18,601 nt of DNA from Patescibacteria group bacterium. Lineage in GTDB: Bacteria; Patescibacteriota; Microgenomatia; UBA1400; PJMF01. The notes under the pieces were generated by a model. That model searched no databases and had not been told where the DNA came from. It saw only the letters and a list, made by a program, of their open reading frames with translations. Positions 13,067-18,601 of the stretch are shown here, piece by piece (the first letter of the stretch is position 1; each line of letters starts with the position of its first letter). A program made the position numbers and the translations under genes. The stretch covers positions 1 through 18,601 of the forward strand of contig JAHJBU010000080.1 of assembly GCA_018813375.1 (NCBI GenBank), written 5' to 3'.

Positions 13067-13096
13067 TTGACAAACCAAGCTACTACCAGTTACAAT
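13067..13096 (+). promoter_or_regulatory. Promoter of the trpB-trpS operon
   Basis: A perfect TTGACA (13067-13072), an 18-base spacer and TACAAT (13091-13096, 5 of 6). Transcription from about 13103 gives a leader of about 230 bases before trpB that begins almost directly with the leader-peptide ATG at 13107. Confidence 0.8.
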
Positions 13097-13106
13097 GCCT
13101 AAACTC

Positions 13107-13172
13107 ATGATAACTTCATACACTCGCACTAGCTGTTGGTGGATCGGCCGTTACCCTTGGCAATGCGGTTAA
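13107..13172 (+). CDS. trpL: Tryptophan leader peptide (trpL-type)
   Basis: A 21-codon frame from ATG (13107) to TAA (13170-13172) encodes three tryptophans: tandem TGG TGG at 13137-13142 (CWWIG) and a third at 13158 (YPWQ). Three Trp in 21 residues, two adjacent, immediately upstream of trpB and trpS and followed by an intrinsic terminator with a competing fold, is the classical layout of a ribosome-mediated attenuator. The start lies about 10 bases after the -10 box, so the peptide is translated from a nearly leaderless mRNA. When charged tRNA-Trp is scarce the ribosome should stall at the Trp pair and leave the antiterminator segment free. This is a reading of the sequence; regulation is inferred. 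Confidence 0.85.
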   Translation: MITSYTRTSCWWIGRYPWQCG

Positions 13173-13219
13173 TTTGTAGTGTATTTTAAAGAATCAAACC
13201 CGCAAAGCCGCGGGTTTTT
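13164..13219 (+). promoter_or_regulatory. Transcription attenuator of trpB-trpS (antiterminator/terminator switch)
   Basis: Terminator: AAACCCGC (13196-13203), loop AAAGCC, GCGGGTTT (13210-13217) and further Ts to 13219. Competing antiterminator: TGCGGTT (13164-13170), at the very end of the leader peptide, pairs with AACCCGCA (13197-13204) with one bulged base, destroying the terminator's left arm. A ribosome finishing the peptide covers 13164-13170 and lets the terminator form. A ribosome stalled at 13137-13142 leaves it exposed. Confidence 0.8.
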
Positions 13220-13230
13220 CATTGTGGGCC

Positions 13231-13292
13231 CTGTTTTTTGAGTGTTAGCGAAGAAAAACAGTTGGCACGCAAAGTGCAGACCAAAGGTCTGC
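13231..13292 (+). other. Structured part of the trpB leader after the attenuator
   Basis: CTGTTTTT (13231-13238) pairs with AAAAACAG (13254-13261), and GCAGACC (13276-13282) pairs with GGTCTGC (13286-13292) around an AAA loop. GTGTT before and AAACAC after could close a larger multibranched fold. I recognise no known riboswitch class. Confidence 0.5.
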
Positions 13293-13332
13293 GAAACACC
13301 CAATTCAATTATTTAAAGAAAGAAAAAATATT

Positions 13333-14544
13333 ATGAAAATTATTATGAAAAATTACAACTATCCAGATAAAAATGGCCAATTTGGTCAGTATGGCGGGCG
13401 GATTGTACCCCCTGCACTGGAGGATGTCCTGAAAGAAGTAGAAAAAGCTTATCTTGAGCTCAAAGATGATCCTAAATTTATTAAGGAGCTAAATCATCTC
13501 AATCAGGTTTATACTGGGCGGCCTAATCCGTTGTACTTGGCTGATTCCCTTACTTCTAAGATTGGCGGAGCCAAGATTTATCTAAAAAGAGAGGATCTTA
13601 ACCATACTGGGGCTCATAAAATAAATAATACGCTTGGGCAAGCCTTAGTGGCCAGAAAACTAGGTAAGACCAAGTTAATTGCCGAGACTGGTGCCGGTCA
13701 ACACGGCGTAGCTGTCGCTACGGTAGCAGCTAAGTTTGGCATGGAGTGTGATATTTATATGGGTCAGCGGGATATCGTTAACCAAAACATGAATGTTTAT
13801 CGGATGAAGCTTTTAGGAGCTAGGGTGGTCCCTGTTACTACTGGCAAAAAAACACTCAAAGATGCGATTGATGTTGCACTCGGCGCATTTATTAGTGAGC
13901 CTGGAACTTACTATATGCTAGGTTCTGCAGTTGGACCGCATCCTTACCCGATGATGGTGCGGGATTTTCAGTCTGTAATTGGCAAGGAGGCCAAAAAGCA
14001 AATCCTTGAAGCAGAAGGAAAATTGCCAGATTATGTTATGGCTTGTGTCGGTGGTGGTTCTAACGCTTTGGGGTTATTTTATGAGTTTATCCCAGATGAG
14101 AAAGTGAAATTAGTCGCTGTTGAGCCAGCTGGTAAGGGTGAAGATACTGATTATCATGGACTGTCACTTAGTAAAGGTAAATTTGGGTTGATCCATGCTT
14201 TTGAGTGTTTAGTACTTCAAAATGATCAGGGTGAGATTGTAGAGTCTTACTCAGCTGCTTCTGGGCTTGATTATCCAGGAGTAGGACCAGAGCTTTGTAT
14301 GCTTAAAGACTTGGGGCGGGTAAAAGCTGTGGGGGTGACAGACGTTGAAGCTGTCAAAGCTTTTCAACTACTTTCTGAAACTGAGGGGATTATTCCTGCT
14401 CTAGAGTCAGCCCACGTTATTGCTTATGCAGTTGAGTTAGCCAGTCAGCTCAAGAAAGACCAGGTGATAGTGGTTAATCTCTCTGGCAGAGGTGATAAAG
14501 ACGTTAAAAACGTCTATGAAAATTTGATTAAACAGGAGAAATAA
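13333..14544 (+). CDS. trpB: Tryptophan synthase beta subunit
   Basis: This 403-residue PLP enzyme condenses indole and serine to tryptophan. The key residues are present: PLP lysine K96 in AHKINN, catalytic E118 in AETGAGQHG, phosphate-binding GGGSNA (240-245), EGIIPALESAH and the SGRGDKD end. The sequence is of the TrpB1 type, which normally pairs with TrpA, but no trpA is in the window; trpS follows 86 bases later. An in-frame ATG at 13345 (MKNYNYP) is an alternative start, because upstream there is only a weak AAAGAAAG. The leader carries a tryptophan attenuator, so expression should rise when charged tRNA-Trp is low. Without TrpA it could use scavenged indole. Confidence 0.96.
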   Translation: MKIIMKNYNYPDKNGQFGQYGGRIVPPALEDVLKEVEKAYLELKDDPKFIKELNHLNQVYTGRPNPLYLADSLTSKIGGAKIYLKREDLNHTGAHKINNTLGQALVARKLGKTKLIAETGAGQHGVAVATVAAKFGMECDIYMGQRDIVNQNMNVYRMKLLGARVVPVTTGKKTLKDAIDVALGAFISEPGTYYMLGSAVGPHPYPMMVRDFQSVIGKEAKKQILEAEGKLPDYVMACVGGGSNALGLFYEFIPDEKVKLVAVEPAGKGEDTDYHGLSLSKGKFGLIHAFECLVLQNDQGEIVESYSAASGLDYPGVGPELCMLKDLGRVKAVGVTDVEAVKAFQLLSETEGIIPALESAHVIAYAVELASQLKKDQVIVVNLSGRGDKDVKNVYENLIKQEK

Positions 14545-14553
14545 TCACTAAAT

Positions 14554-14596
14554 AAATCGGGTGGTGACAACTCACCCCTGTCACCGCCTGAGATTT
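14554..14596 (+). other. Hairpin between trpB and trpS
   Basis: GGTGGTGACA (14560-14569) pairs with TGTCACCGCC (14579-14588) with one G-U, and AAATC (14554-14558) with GATTT (14592-14596) outside. No T-run follows, so it is not a classical terminator; an RNA processing or stability element is more likely. A TATAAT at 14600-14605 just after it could be a second promoter for trpS. Confidence 0.55.
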
Positions 14597-14630
14597 AGAT
14601 ATAATAAACAAGAATTTAAAAGGAGAATTT

Positions 14631-15620
14631 ATGAAAAAGAAATTAATTTTTTCTGGCATTAGAGCTACAGGTCGCTTGCACCTAGGTAATTATTTGGGAA
14701 TGGTTAAGGGCATGTTGCAGCTTCAGGAGGATGAAAAATATCAACTTTTGTTTTCAGTAGTTGATATTCATGCCATGACTACTCCTTATGATAAAGATAA
14801 ATTAAGTCAGCAAACTTATGATGTGGTGCTGGATTATTTAGCTTGTGGCTTAGATCCTGAAAAAAGTCTTTTATTAGTTCAGTCCAAAGTGGGTGACTTA
14901 CACGCTGAGTTAGCTTTTTACTTTTCTACAGTCATGACTGTAGCTAGAATGCAGCACCTACCCACCTTTAAAGAAAAAATTAAACAACATCCAGATAATG
15001 TGACCATGGCTTTACTCAACTATCCGGTTTTGATGGCAGCTGATATTTTGGTTTATCACTCTGAGTTAGTACCAGTTGGGATTGATCAGGAGCCACACTT
15101 AGAAGTGACGCGTGAAGTGGCGCGGAAGATGAATAGTTTGTACGGTCTGGATTTCCCTGAGCCAGTAAGGTTTGCGACCAAAGGTGGTAAAGTCCCATCT
15201 CTAGTTGGTGAAGGCAAAATGAGCAAGTCTGTTGGTGGTAGTTTTATTAATTTGACAGATGATTTAGAGACGATTGAGAAGAGATTGGCCAGTGCGCCGA
15301 CAGATTCGGGAAAAGGTGAAATAGTGCCAATAAGTGGTGGAGTGGCGAATTTACTGACGTTTGTAGAGTTATTCCAAGGTGAGGGCAGGCGCAAAAAATA
15401 TGAGGAGTTGTATCTGGGTGAGGGAATTAGATATGGTGATCTTAAAAATGAGCTAGCTGAGGCGATTTATGCAGAATTAAAACCTATTCAAGAAAAACGA
15501 GCCGAGCTAGAAAAAAATCCTGACTATGTAAGGCAAGTTATTGATGCTGGCGCTAAAAAAGCGCGAGAAATTGCCAGTAAAACTTTAAAAGAAGTTAAAG
15601 AAAGAATGGGGTTGGTTTAA
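14631..15620 (+). CDS. trpS: Tryptophanyl-tRNA synthetase
   Basis: In this 329-residue class I aminoacyl-tRNA synthetase that charges tRNA-Trp, the HIGH-type signature is HLGN (17-20) in ATGRLHLGNYLG and the KMSKS loop is at 196-200 (GEGKMSKSVGG). The intervening VVDIHAMT and NYPVLMAADIL blocks are typical of bacterial TrpRS, and the length is normal. AAAAGGAG (14618-14625) sits five bases before the ATG. It follows trpB in the same direction and is likely co-transcribed from the attenuator-controlled promoter, with a possible internal -10 box (TATAAT, 14600-14605). Its stop codon overlaps that of vapC on the other strand. Confidence 0.97.
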   Translation: MKKKLIFSGIRATGRLHLGNYLGMVKGMLQLQEDEKYQLLFSVVDIHAMTTPYDKDKLSQQTYDVVLDYLACGLDPEKSLLLVQSKVGDLHAELAFYFSTVMTVARMQHLPTFKEKIKQHPDNVTMALLNYPVLMAADILVYHSELVPVGIDQEPHLEVTREVARKMNSLYGLDFPEPVRFATKGGKVPSLVGEGKMSKSVGGSFINLTDDLETIEKRLASAPTDSGKGEIVPISGGVANLLTFVELFQGEGRRKKYEELYLGEGIRYGDLKNELAEAIYAELKPIQEKRAELEKNPDYVRQVIDAGAKKAREIASKTLKEVKERMGLV

Positions 15621-16051
15621 AGCCTTTTGGGCAAAAATTCAAACTGGTTTTCAAATTCCCGGTGAATATCTTTGTCAAAAGTAAAAATGGTGGGGATTTG
15701 CTCAATTTGAGCCTGAGCCACAATACTGGCATCAGCAAATGAAAGCTGGCCTGACTTTTGTTGCTGAAATATTTTTAAAGTTTGCTGAGTTAGTTTTTTA
15801 CTTGTTTTAGTAAGTTTGAATTTAGGAAAAGTGCCGTCAATAAAATCTTGAGCAACCTTGGTAGCTAATGGAAGATTTTTGCCTCGCAGTAAAATTAATG
15901 TTGTTATTTCTGACAAAAGATATTCATTGATTGTTTTATGTAGGTGACGAGTTTGTTTGATGATTTTTTTAGCTTGCTGATGAAGAGCGTCGTGAGGAAT
16001 ATAAAAGCCAATTAAAACATTTGAATCAACAATTATTTTTTGATCAGTCAC
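15617..16051 (-). CDS. vapC: PIN-domain ribonuclease toxin, VapC-like
   Basis: This 144-residue PIN-domain protein carries the acidic metal-binding residues expected of VapC toxins: D9 (IIVDSNVLI), E43 (INEYLLSE), D107 (LSFADASIVA) and D126/D128 (FTFDKD). VapC enzymes cleave tRNA or rRNA and are neutralised by their cognate antitoxin. The ATG overlaps the stop of the antitoxin gene by four bases, so the pair is translationally coupled. The 3' end overlaps trpS by four bases within a TTAA. Target RNA cannot be predicted from sequence. Confidence 0.9.
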   Translation of the reverse strand: MTDQKIIVDSNVLIGFYIPHDALHQQAKKIIKQTRHLHKTINEYLLSEITTLILLRGKNLPLATKVAQDFIDGTFPKFKLTKTSKKLTQQTLKIFQQQKSGQLSFADASIVAQAQIEQIPTIFTFDKDIHREFENQFEFLPKRL

Positions 16052-16335
16052 TTAATTGTCTTTCTATAAAGCAACTCGTCATCGGTTTTATTATCATGAT
16101 AAGTATTGCCACGGTGAATAAACTGTTTCATGTAATCATAAGTGTTTTGATTGGCAGAATATTTGGCATCTCCGCTATCTGCTAGTTGTAGAGCTTCTGC
16201 TTGAGTAGAGATATCTTTTTGAGTATAGTTTGTCAAAATTTTAGTCATGCTTATATCTTTAGCCTTTGCCACAGTCTTAAGATCATTGTAAAAGTCTTCA
16301 GACAGCCGGATGGATAAAACTTTAGTTTTAGTCAT
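16048..16335 (-). CDS. vapB: Ribbon-helix-helix antitoxin, VapB-like
   Basis: In this 95-residue protein, the start (TKTKVLSIRLSEDFYNDLKTVAKAKDIS, described in two pieces: a strand KVLSIRL and helices SEDFYNDLK and SMTKILTNY) is a ribbon-helix-helix DNA-binding domain, and the C-terminus would wrap VapC. I choose the ATG at 16335 rather than an in-frame one at 16374, because the longer form would read through the promoter and operators and its extra residues do not fit the fold. Two copies of a 12-bp palindrome over the promoter are probable binding sites for autorepression by the VapBC complex. Confidence 0.88.
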   Translation of the reverse strand: MTKTKVLSIRLSEDFYNDLKTVAKAKDISMTKILTNYTQKDISTQAEALQLADSGDAKYSANQNTYDYMKQFIHRGNTYHDNKTDDELLYRKTIK

Positions 16336-16374
16336 TGTATATACAAGATAACATGATTTGTATATACAAGTCAA
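16335..16374 (-). promoter_or_regulatory. vapBC promoter with twin palindromic operators
   Basis: TTGTATATACAA occurs perfectly at 16335-16346 and at 16358-16369, 23 bases apart (about two helical turns). On the minus strand TTGACT (16374-16369), an 18-base spacer and TATCTT (16350-16345) form the promoter. One operator lies in the spacer and the other over the transcription start and the ATG, nine bases after the -10 box. Confidence 0.8.
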
Positions 16375-16408
16375 GGTTGAAGTTTAAGTTAGTCATAAGA
16401 TTGAATCG

Positions 16409-16417
16409 TGTTACAAT
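16409..16417 (+). promoter_or_regulatory. Extended -10 promoter of ftsH
   Basis: TGTTACAAT, an extended -10 element, lies eight bases before the ATG at 16426; the transcript is predicted leaderless. Confidence 0.55.
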
Positions 16418-16425
16418 AAGTCTTC

Positions 16426-18372
16426 ATGGCAGAGAAAAAAACTATCAATCATAAACCTCCGGCAAAAAAACAGCCTCCAGTTAAAAGACAGCCTAAAAAA
16501 CAGTCAAAACAGCCACAGCCTAATGTTAAAAAAGTTGAGGTGAAGATTGATTTAAATAAACTTTTTAGCAAGGGCTTAATTTATATTATTTTAGGTTTGT
16601 TGTTTGTGCCATTTTTAATTCAATTATTCTCTGGTGGCTCTTATGATCAGATTTCCATTAGTCAGCTGGTGCGTGATATTCGCGAAGAAAAAGTTGAAAA
16701 ACTAGATGTGGCTGGTCAGCAACTCCGAGCACACTATAGTGAAGATGGTCAAGTTAAGATTGCCCGCAAAGAGGAAGGACAGCAAGCTTTACAAGTACTA
16801 AGTGCTTCTGGAATCGATTTAGCCACAATAAATTTAGAAATTGAGAATTTATCTTTTGGTGAGATGTTGTGGGAGTTAGTACTTAATCTTTTACCAATTT
16901 TATTAATGGTGATATTTTTCTTATTTATTTTTCGTCAAGCACGTGGAGCCCAGGATGGCATCATGGGTTTTGGCCGGAGTAAAGCCAAAATTTTTATTAA
17001 AGGTAAGCAGGATACAAGTTTTAAGGACGTGGGTGGGATGGAAGAAGCTAAAGCTGAGCTGGAAGAAATTGTAGATTTTCTTAAAAATCCTAAAAAATAT
17101 CAAAAAGTTGGCGCGCGTACTCCTAAGGGAGTGTTGTTGTTGGGTCCTTCTGGAGTTGGTAAAACGCTTTTAGCGCGCGCAGTTGCGGGTGAGGCTAAAG
17201 TCCAGTTTTTGTCTATTGCCGGCAGTGAGTTTATGGAAATGCTGGTGGGCGTTGGCGCCTCCCGCGCGCGCGATCTTTTTGAAACCGCCAAAAAAATGGC
17301 TCCGTCAATCATTTTTATTGATGAAATCGATGCCATCGGTCGTCAGCGTAGTCGTGGTGCAATGGGTGGTCATGATGAGCGTGAGCAAACTCTAAATCAG
17401 ATTTTAGTTGAAATGGATGGCTTTACTCCTAATGACAATGTAATTGTGATGGCCGCTACTAACCGTGGCGATCTTTTAGATCCAGCCTTAGTTCGTCCTG
17501 GCCGGTTTGACCGCCGTGTTGTTGTTCGCCTTCCAGATTTAGGAGAGCGAAAACATATTATTAAAATTCATGCTAAAGGTAAACCATTTGCCAAGGTTTT
17601 AGATTGGGATAGGGTGGCTAAACGTACTGTAGGTTTTTCTGGAGCTGATTTAGAAAACATGCTTAATGAAGCCGCTATAGCTGTTGCTCGTGATATTCGC
17701 AAAGAAATTAAATTTACTGATATTGAAGAGGCCTCACTAAAAGTTAAATTGGGTCGGAGTAAAAAACGTCTTCATGATGAATACGAGCGTAGGCTCACTG
17801 CCTACCATGAGGCTGGCCATGCAGTAATTGCCCATATTTCTCCATATGCAGATCCAGTGCACCGAGTTTCTATTGTCTCGCGCGGCATGGCGCTTGGCTA
17901 TACTTTAACCCCACCAGAAAAAGATAAAGTTCAGCTGACTCGCTCAGAATTACTTGAAAATATGGTGGTGATGCTAGGTGGCCGAGCTGCGGAAAATTTG
18001 ATTTTTAATGAATTAACAGCAGGAGCCAGCAGTGATATTAAACGGGCAACTGTAATTGCTCGATCAATGGTGGTTGAGTATGGCATGAGTAATTTAGGAC
18101 CAATGAATTTTGGACCACAATATGAGTCAAGTGATTATGGCATGTTATGGGGAAAACCATTTGAAATCTCCGACAGTGTTCAGGCTAAAGTAGATGAAGA
18201 AATTGCGAGATTGATCAATAAAGCTCAAGATCAATCTGCTAAACTTTTGAAAAAATATAAAAAACAATTAGATATAATCGCTTTAAAACTTTTGGAAATA
18301 GAAACTCTTGATGCAGATGAATTTACTCAACTGATGGGGATGAAAAAAGCCAAGCCTGATCTTAAGCAGTAA
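16426..18372 (+). CDS. ftsH: ATP-dependent zinc metalloprotease FtsH
   Basis: This 648-residue membrane-anchored AAA+ protease degrades membrane and regulatory proteins. A Lys/Pro/Gln-rich cytoplasmic extension (1-48) precedes span 1 (about 51-68), the FtsH extracytoplasmic domain (about 72-145) and span 2 (about 151-169). The AAA domain has Walker A GPSGVGKT (240-247; the usual form is GPPGTGKT), pore FME (269-271), Walker B IIFIDE (295-300) and the arginines of RPGRFDRR. The protease zinc site is HEAGH (461-465). The basic extension of nearly 50 residues is unusual for FtsH, which normally begins almost directly at span 1. The start is set by the -10 box eight bases upstream. A tandem repeat array begins 20 bases after the stop. 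Confidence 0.96.
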   Translation: MAEKKTINHKPPAKKQPPVKRQPKKQSKQPQPNVKKVEVKIDLNKLFSKGLIYIILGLLFVPFLIQLFSGGSYDQISISQLVRDIREEKVEKLDVAGQQLRAHYSEDGQVKIARKEEGQQALQVLSASGIDLATINLEIENLSFGEMLWELVLNLLPILLMVIFFLFIFRQARGAQDGIMGFGRSKAKIFIKGKQDTSFKDVGGMEEAKAELEEIVDFLKNPKKYQKVGARTPKGVLLLGPSGVGKTLLARAVAGEAKVQFLSIAGSEFMEMLVGVGASRARDLFETAKKMAPSIIFIDEIDAIGRQRSRGAMGGHDEREQTLNQILVEMDGFTPNDNVIVMAATNRGDLLDPALVRPGRFDRRVVVRLPDLGERKHIIKIHAKGKPFAKVLDWDRVAKRTVGFSGADLENMLNEAAIAVARDIRKEIKFTDIEEASLKVKLGRSKKRLHDEYERRLTAYHEAGHAVIAHISPYADPVHRVSIVSRGMALGYTLTPPEKDKVQLTRSELLENMVVMLGGRAAENLIFNELTAGASSDIKRATVIARSMVVEYGMSNLGPMNFGPQYESSDYGMLWGKPFEISDSVQAKVDEEIARLINKAQDQSAKLLKKYKKQLDIIALKLLEIETLDADEFTQLMGMKKAKPDLKQ

Positions 18373-18392
18373 TGATACACTATCTTAATGTA

Positions 18393-18601
18393 CAGCATCT
18401 TGCGTACCTGCTGATTTTTCGGCACTACGCTTGAAAAAGTCAGGGTCCGTAATATGCGCAGCATCTTGCGTACCTGCTGATTTTTCGGCACTACGCTTGA
18501 AAAAACAGGGTCCGTAATATGCGCAGCATCTTGCGTACCTGCTGATTTTTCGGCACTACGCTTGAAAAAACAGGGTCCGTAATATGCGCAGCATCTTGCG
18601 T
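18393..18601. repeat. Tandem array of 65-66-bp units, cut by the window end
   Basis: Units begin at CAGCATCTTGCG: 18393 (66 bases), 18459 (65), 18524 (65) and 18589 (partial). Units two and three are identical; the first has one extra base (AAGTCAGGG instead of AAACAGGG). GC content of a unit is about 48%, clearly above the surrounding DNA. Each unit can form a hairpin: GCGTA with TACGC outside, TGCTGA with TCGGCA inside and a TTTT loop (first copy 18402-18430). Every plus-strand frame meets a stop within the array, so it is noncoding on that strand. There are no unique spacers, so it is not a CRISPR. It continues past the window. Confidence 0.9.

Noticed and set aside
13103..13332. Trp-specific T-box riboswitch
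   Set aside because: I could not find the T-box consensus (TGGNACCGCG-like) or specifier architecture; a Trp-rich leader peptide with competing stems explains the region.
15086..15394. 102-residue open frame antisense to trpS
   Set aside because: Fully inside trpS with no supporting signals; a coding shadow.
18393..18601. CRISPR array
   Set aside because: The units follow one another without unique spacers; the whole 65-base unit repeats.

Overview
The window looks like part of the chromosome of a small-genome, AT-rich bacterium, most plausibly a Candidate Phyla Radiation (Patescibacteria) lineage such as Microgenomates. That placement is an inference from gene content and compactness: three convergent gene pairs overlap at their stop codons, the t6A enzymes TsaC and TsaE are fused, trpB stands alone without trpA, neither tRNA gene encodes CCA, and most first genes of transcription units have a -10 box only 6-10 bases before the start codon. 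The standard bacterial code is in use, with TAA, TAG and TGA all acting as stops.

Layout. 1-950: an AbiE-like toxin-antitoxin pair. 937-2007 (minus): a fused TsaC-TsaE protein. 2073-3152: an unknown 119-residue protein and a short SPFH/prohibitin-like protein. 3228-5252: groES-groEL under a near-consensus promoter with a perfect CIRCE-type inverted repeat. 5264-5470: two tRNAs with anticodon CAT; the second has the C1xA72 mismatch of initiator tRNA but a very irregular core, and has its own consensus promoter. 5587-8965: an accessory block whose four genes all stop with TGA: a 58-residue membrane peptide, a Schlafen AlbA_2/RecG-C-like ATPase flanked by 62-bp imperfect direct repeats, a possibly frameshifted membrane protein and a P-loop kinase. 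8978-10306: a GHKL ATPase plus DUF4325 STAS-like pair behind a 16-bp perfect inverted repeat that spans its promoter. 10362-12995: ZIP metal transporter, DivIC/FtsL-like septum protein, tyrosine recombinase, and a small conserved protein of unknown function. 13067-15620: trpB-trpS behind what appears to be a complete ribosome-mediated tryptophan attenuator: promoter, 21-codon leader peptide with Trp-Trp and a third Trp, antiterminator and terminator. 15617-16335 (minus): VapBC with twin palindromic operators. 16426-18372: FtsH. 18393 to the window end: a tandem array of 65-66-bp, GC-richer units, each able to fold into a hairpin.

How it fits together. Proteostasis (GroESL, FtsH, SPFH), tRNA supply and modification (tRNA-Met, tRNA-fMet, TsaCE, TrpRS) and tryptophan economy (TrpB plus TrpRS under Trp control) form the core. 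Toxin-antitoxin modules, the Schlafen ATPase, the GHKL/STAS pair and the recombinase form the accessory part. The least expected observations are the tryptophan attenuator, the widespread leaderless gene starts, the aberrant initiator tRNA, the palindromic promoter of the GHKL/STAS pair and the hairpin tandem array after ftsH.
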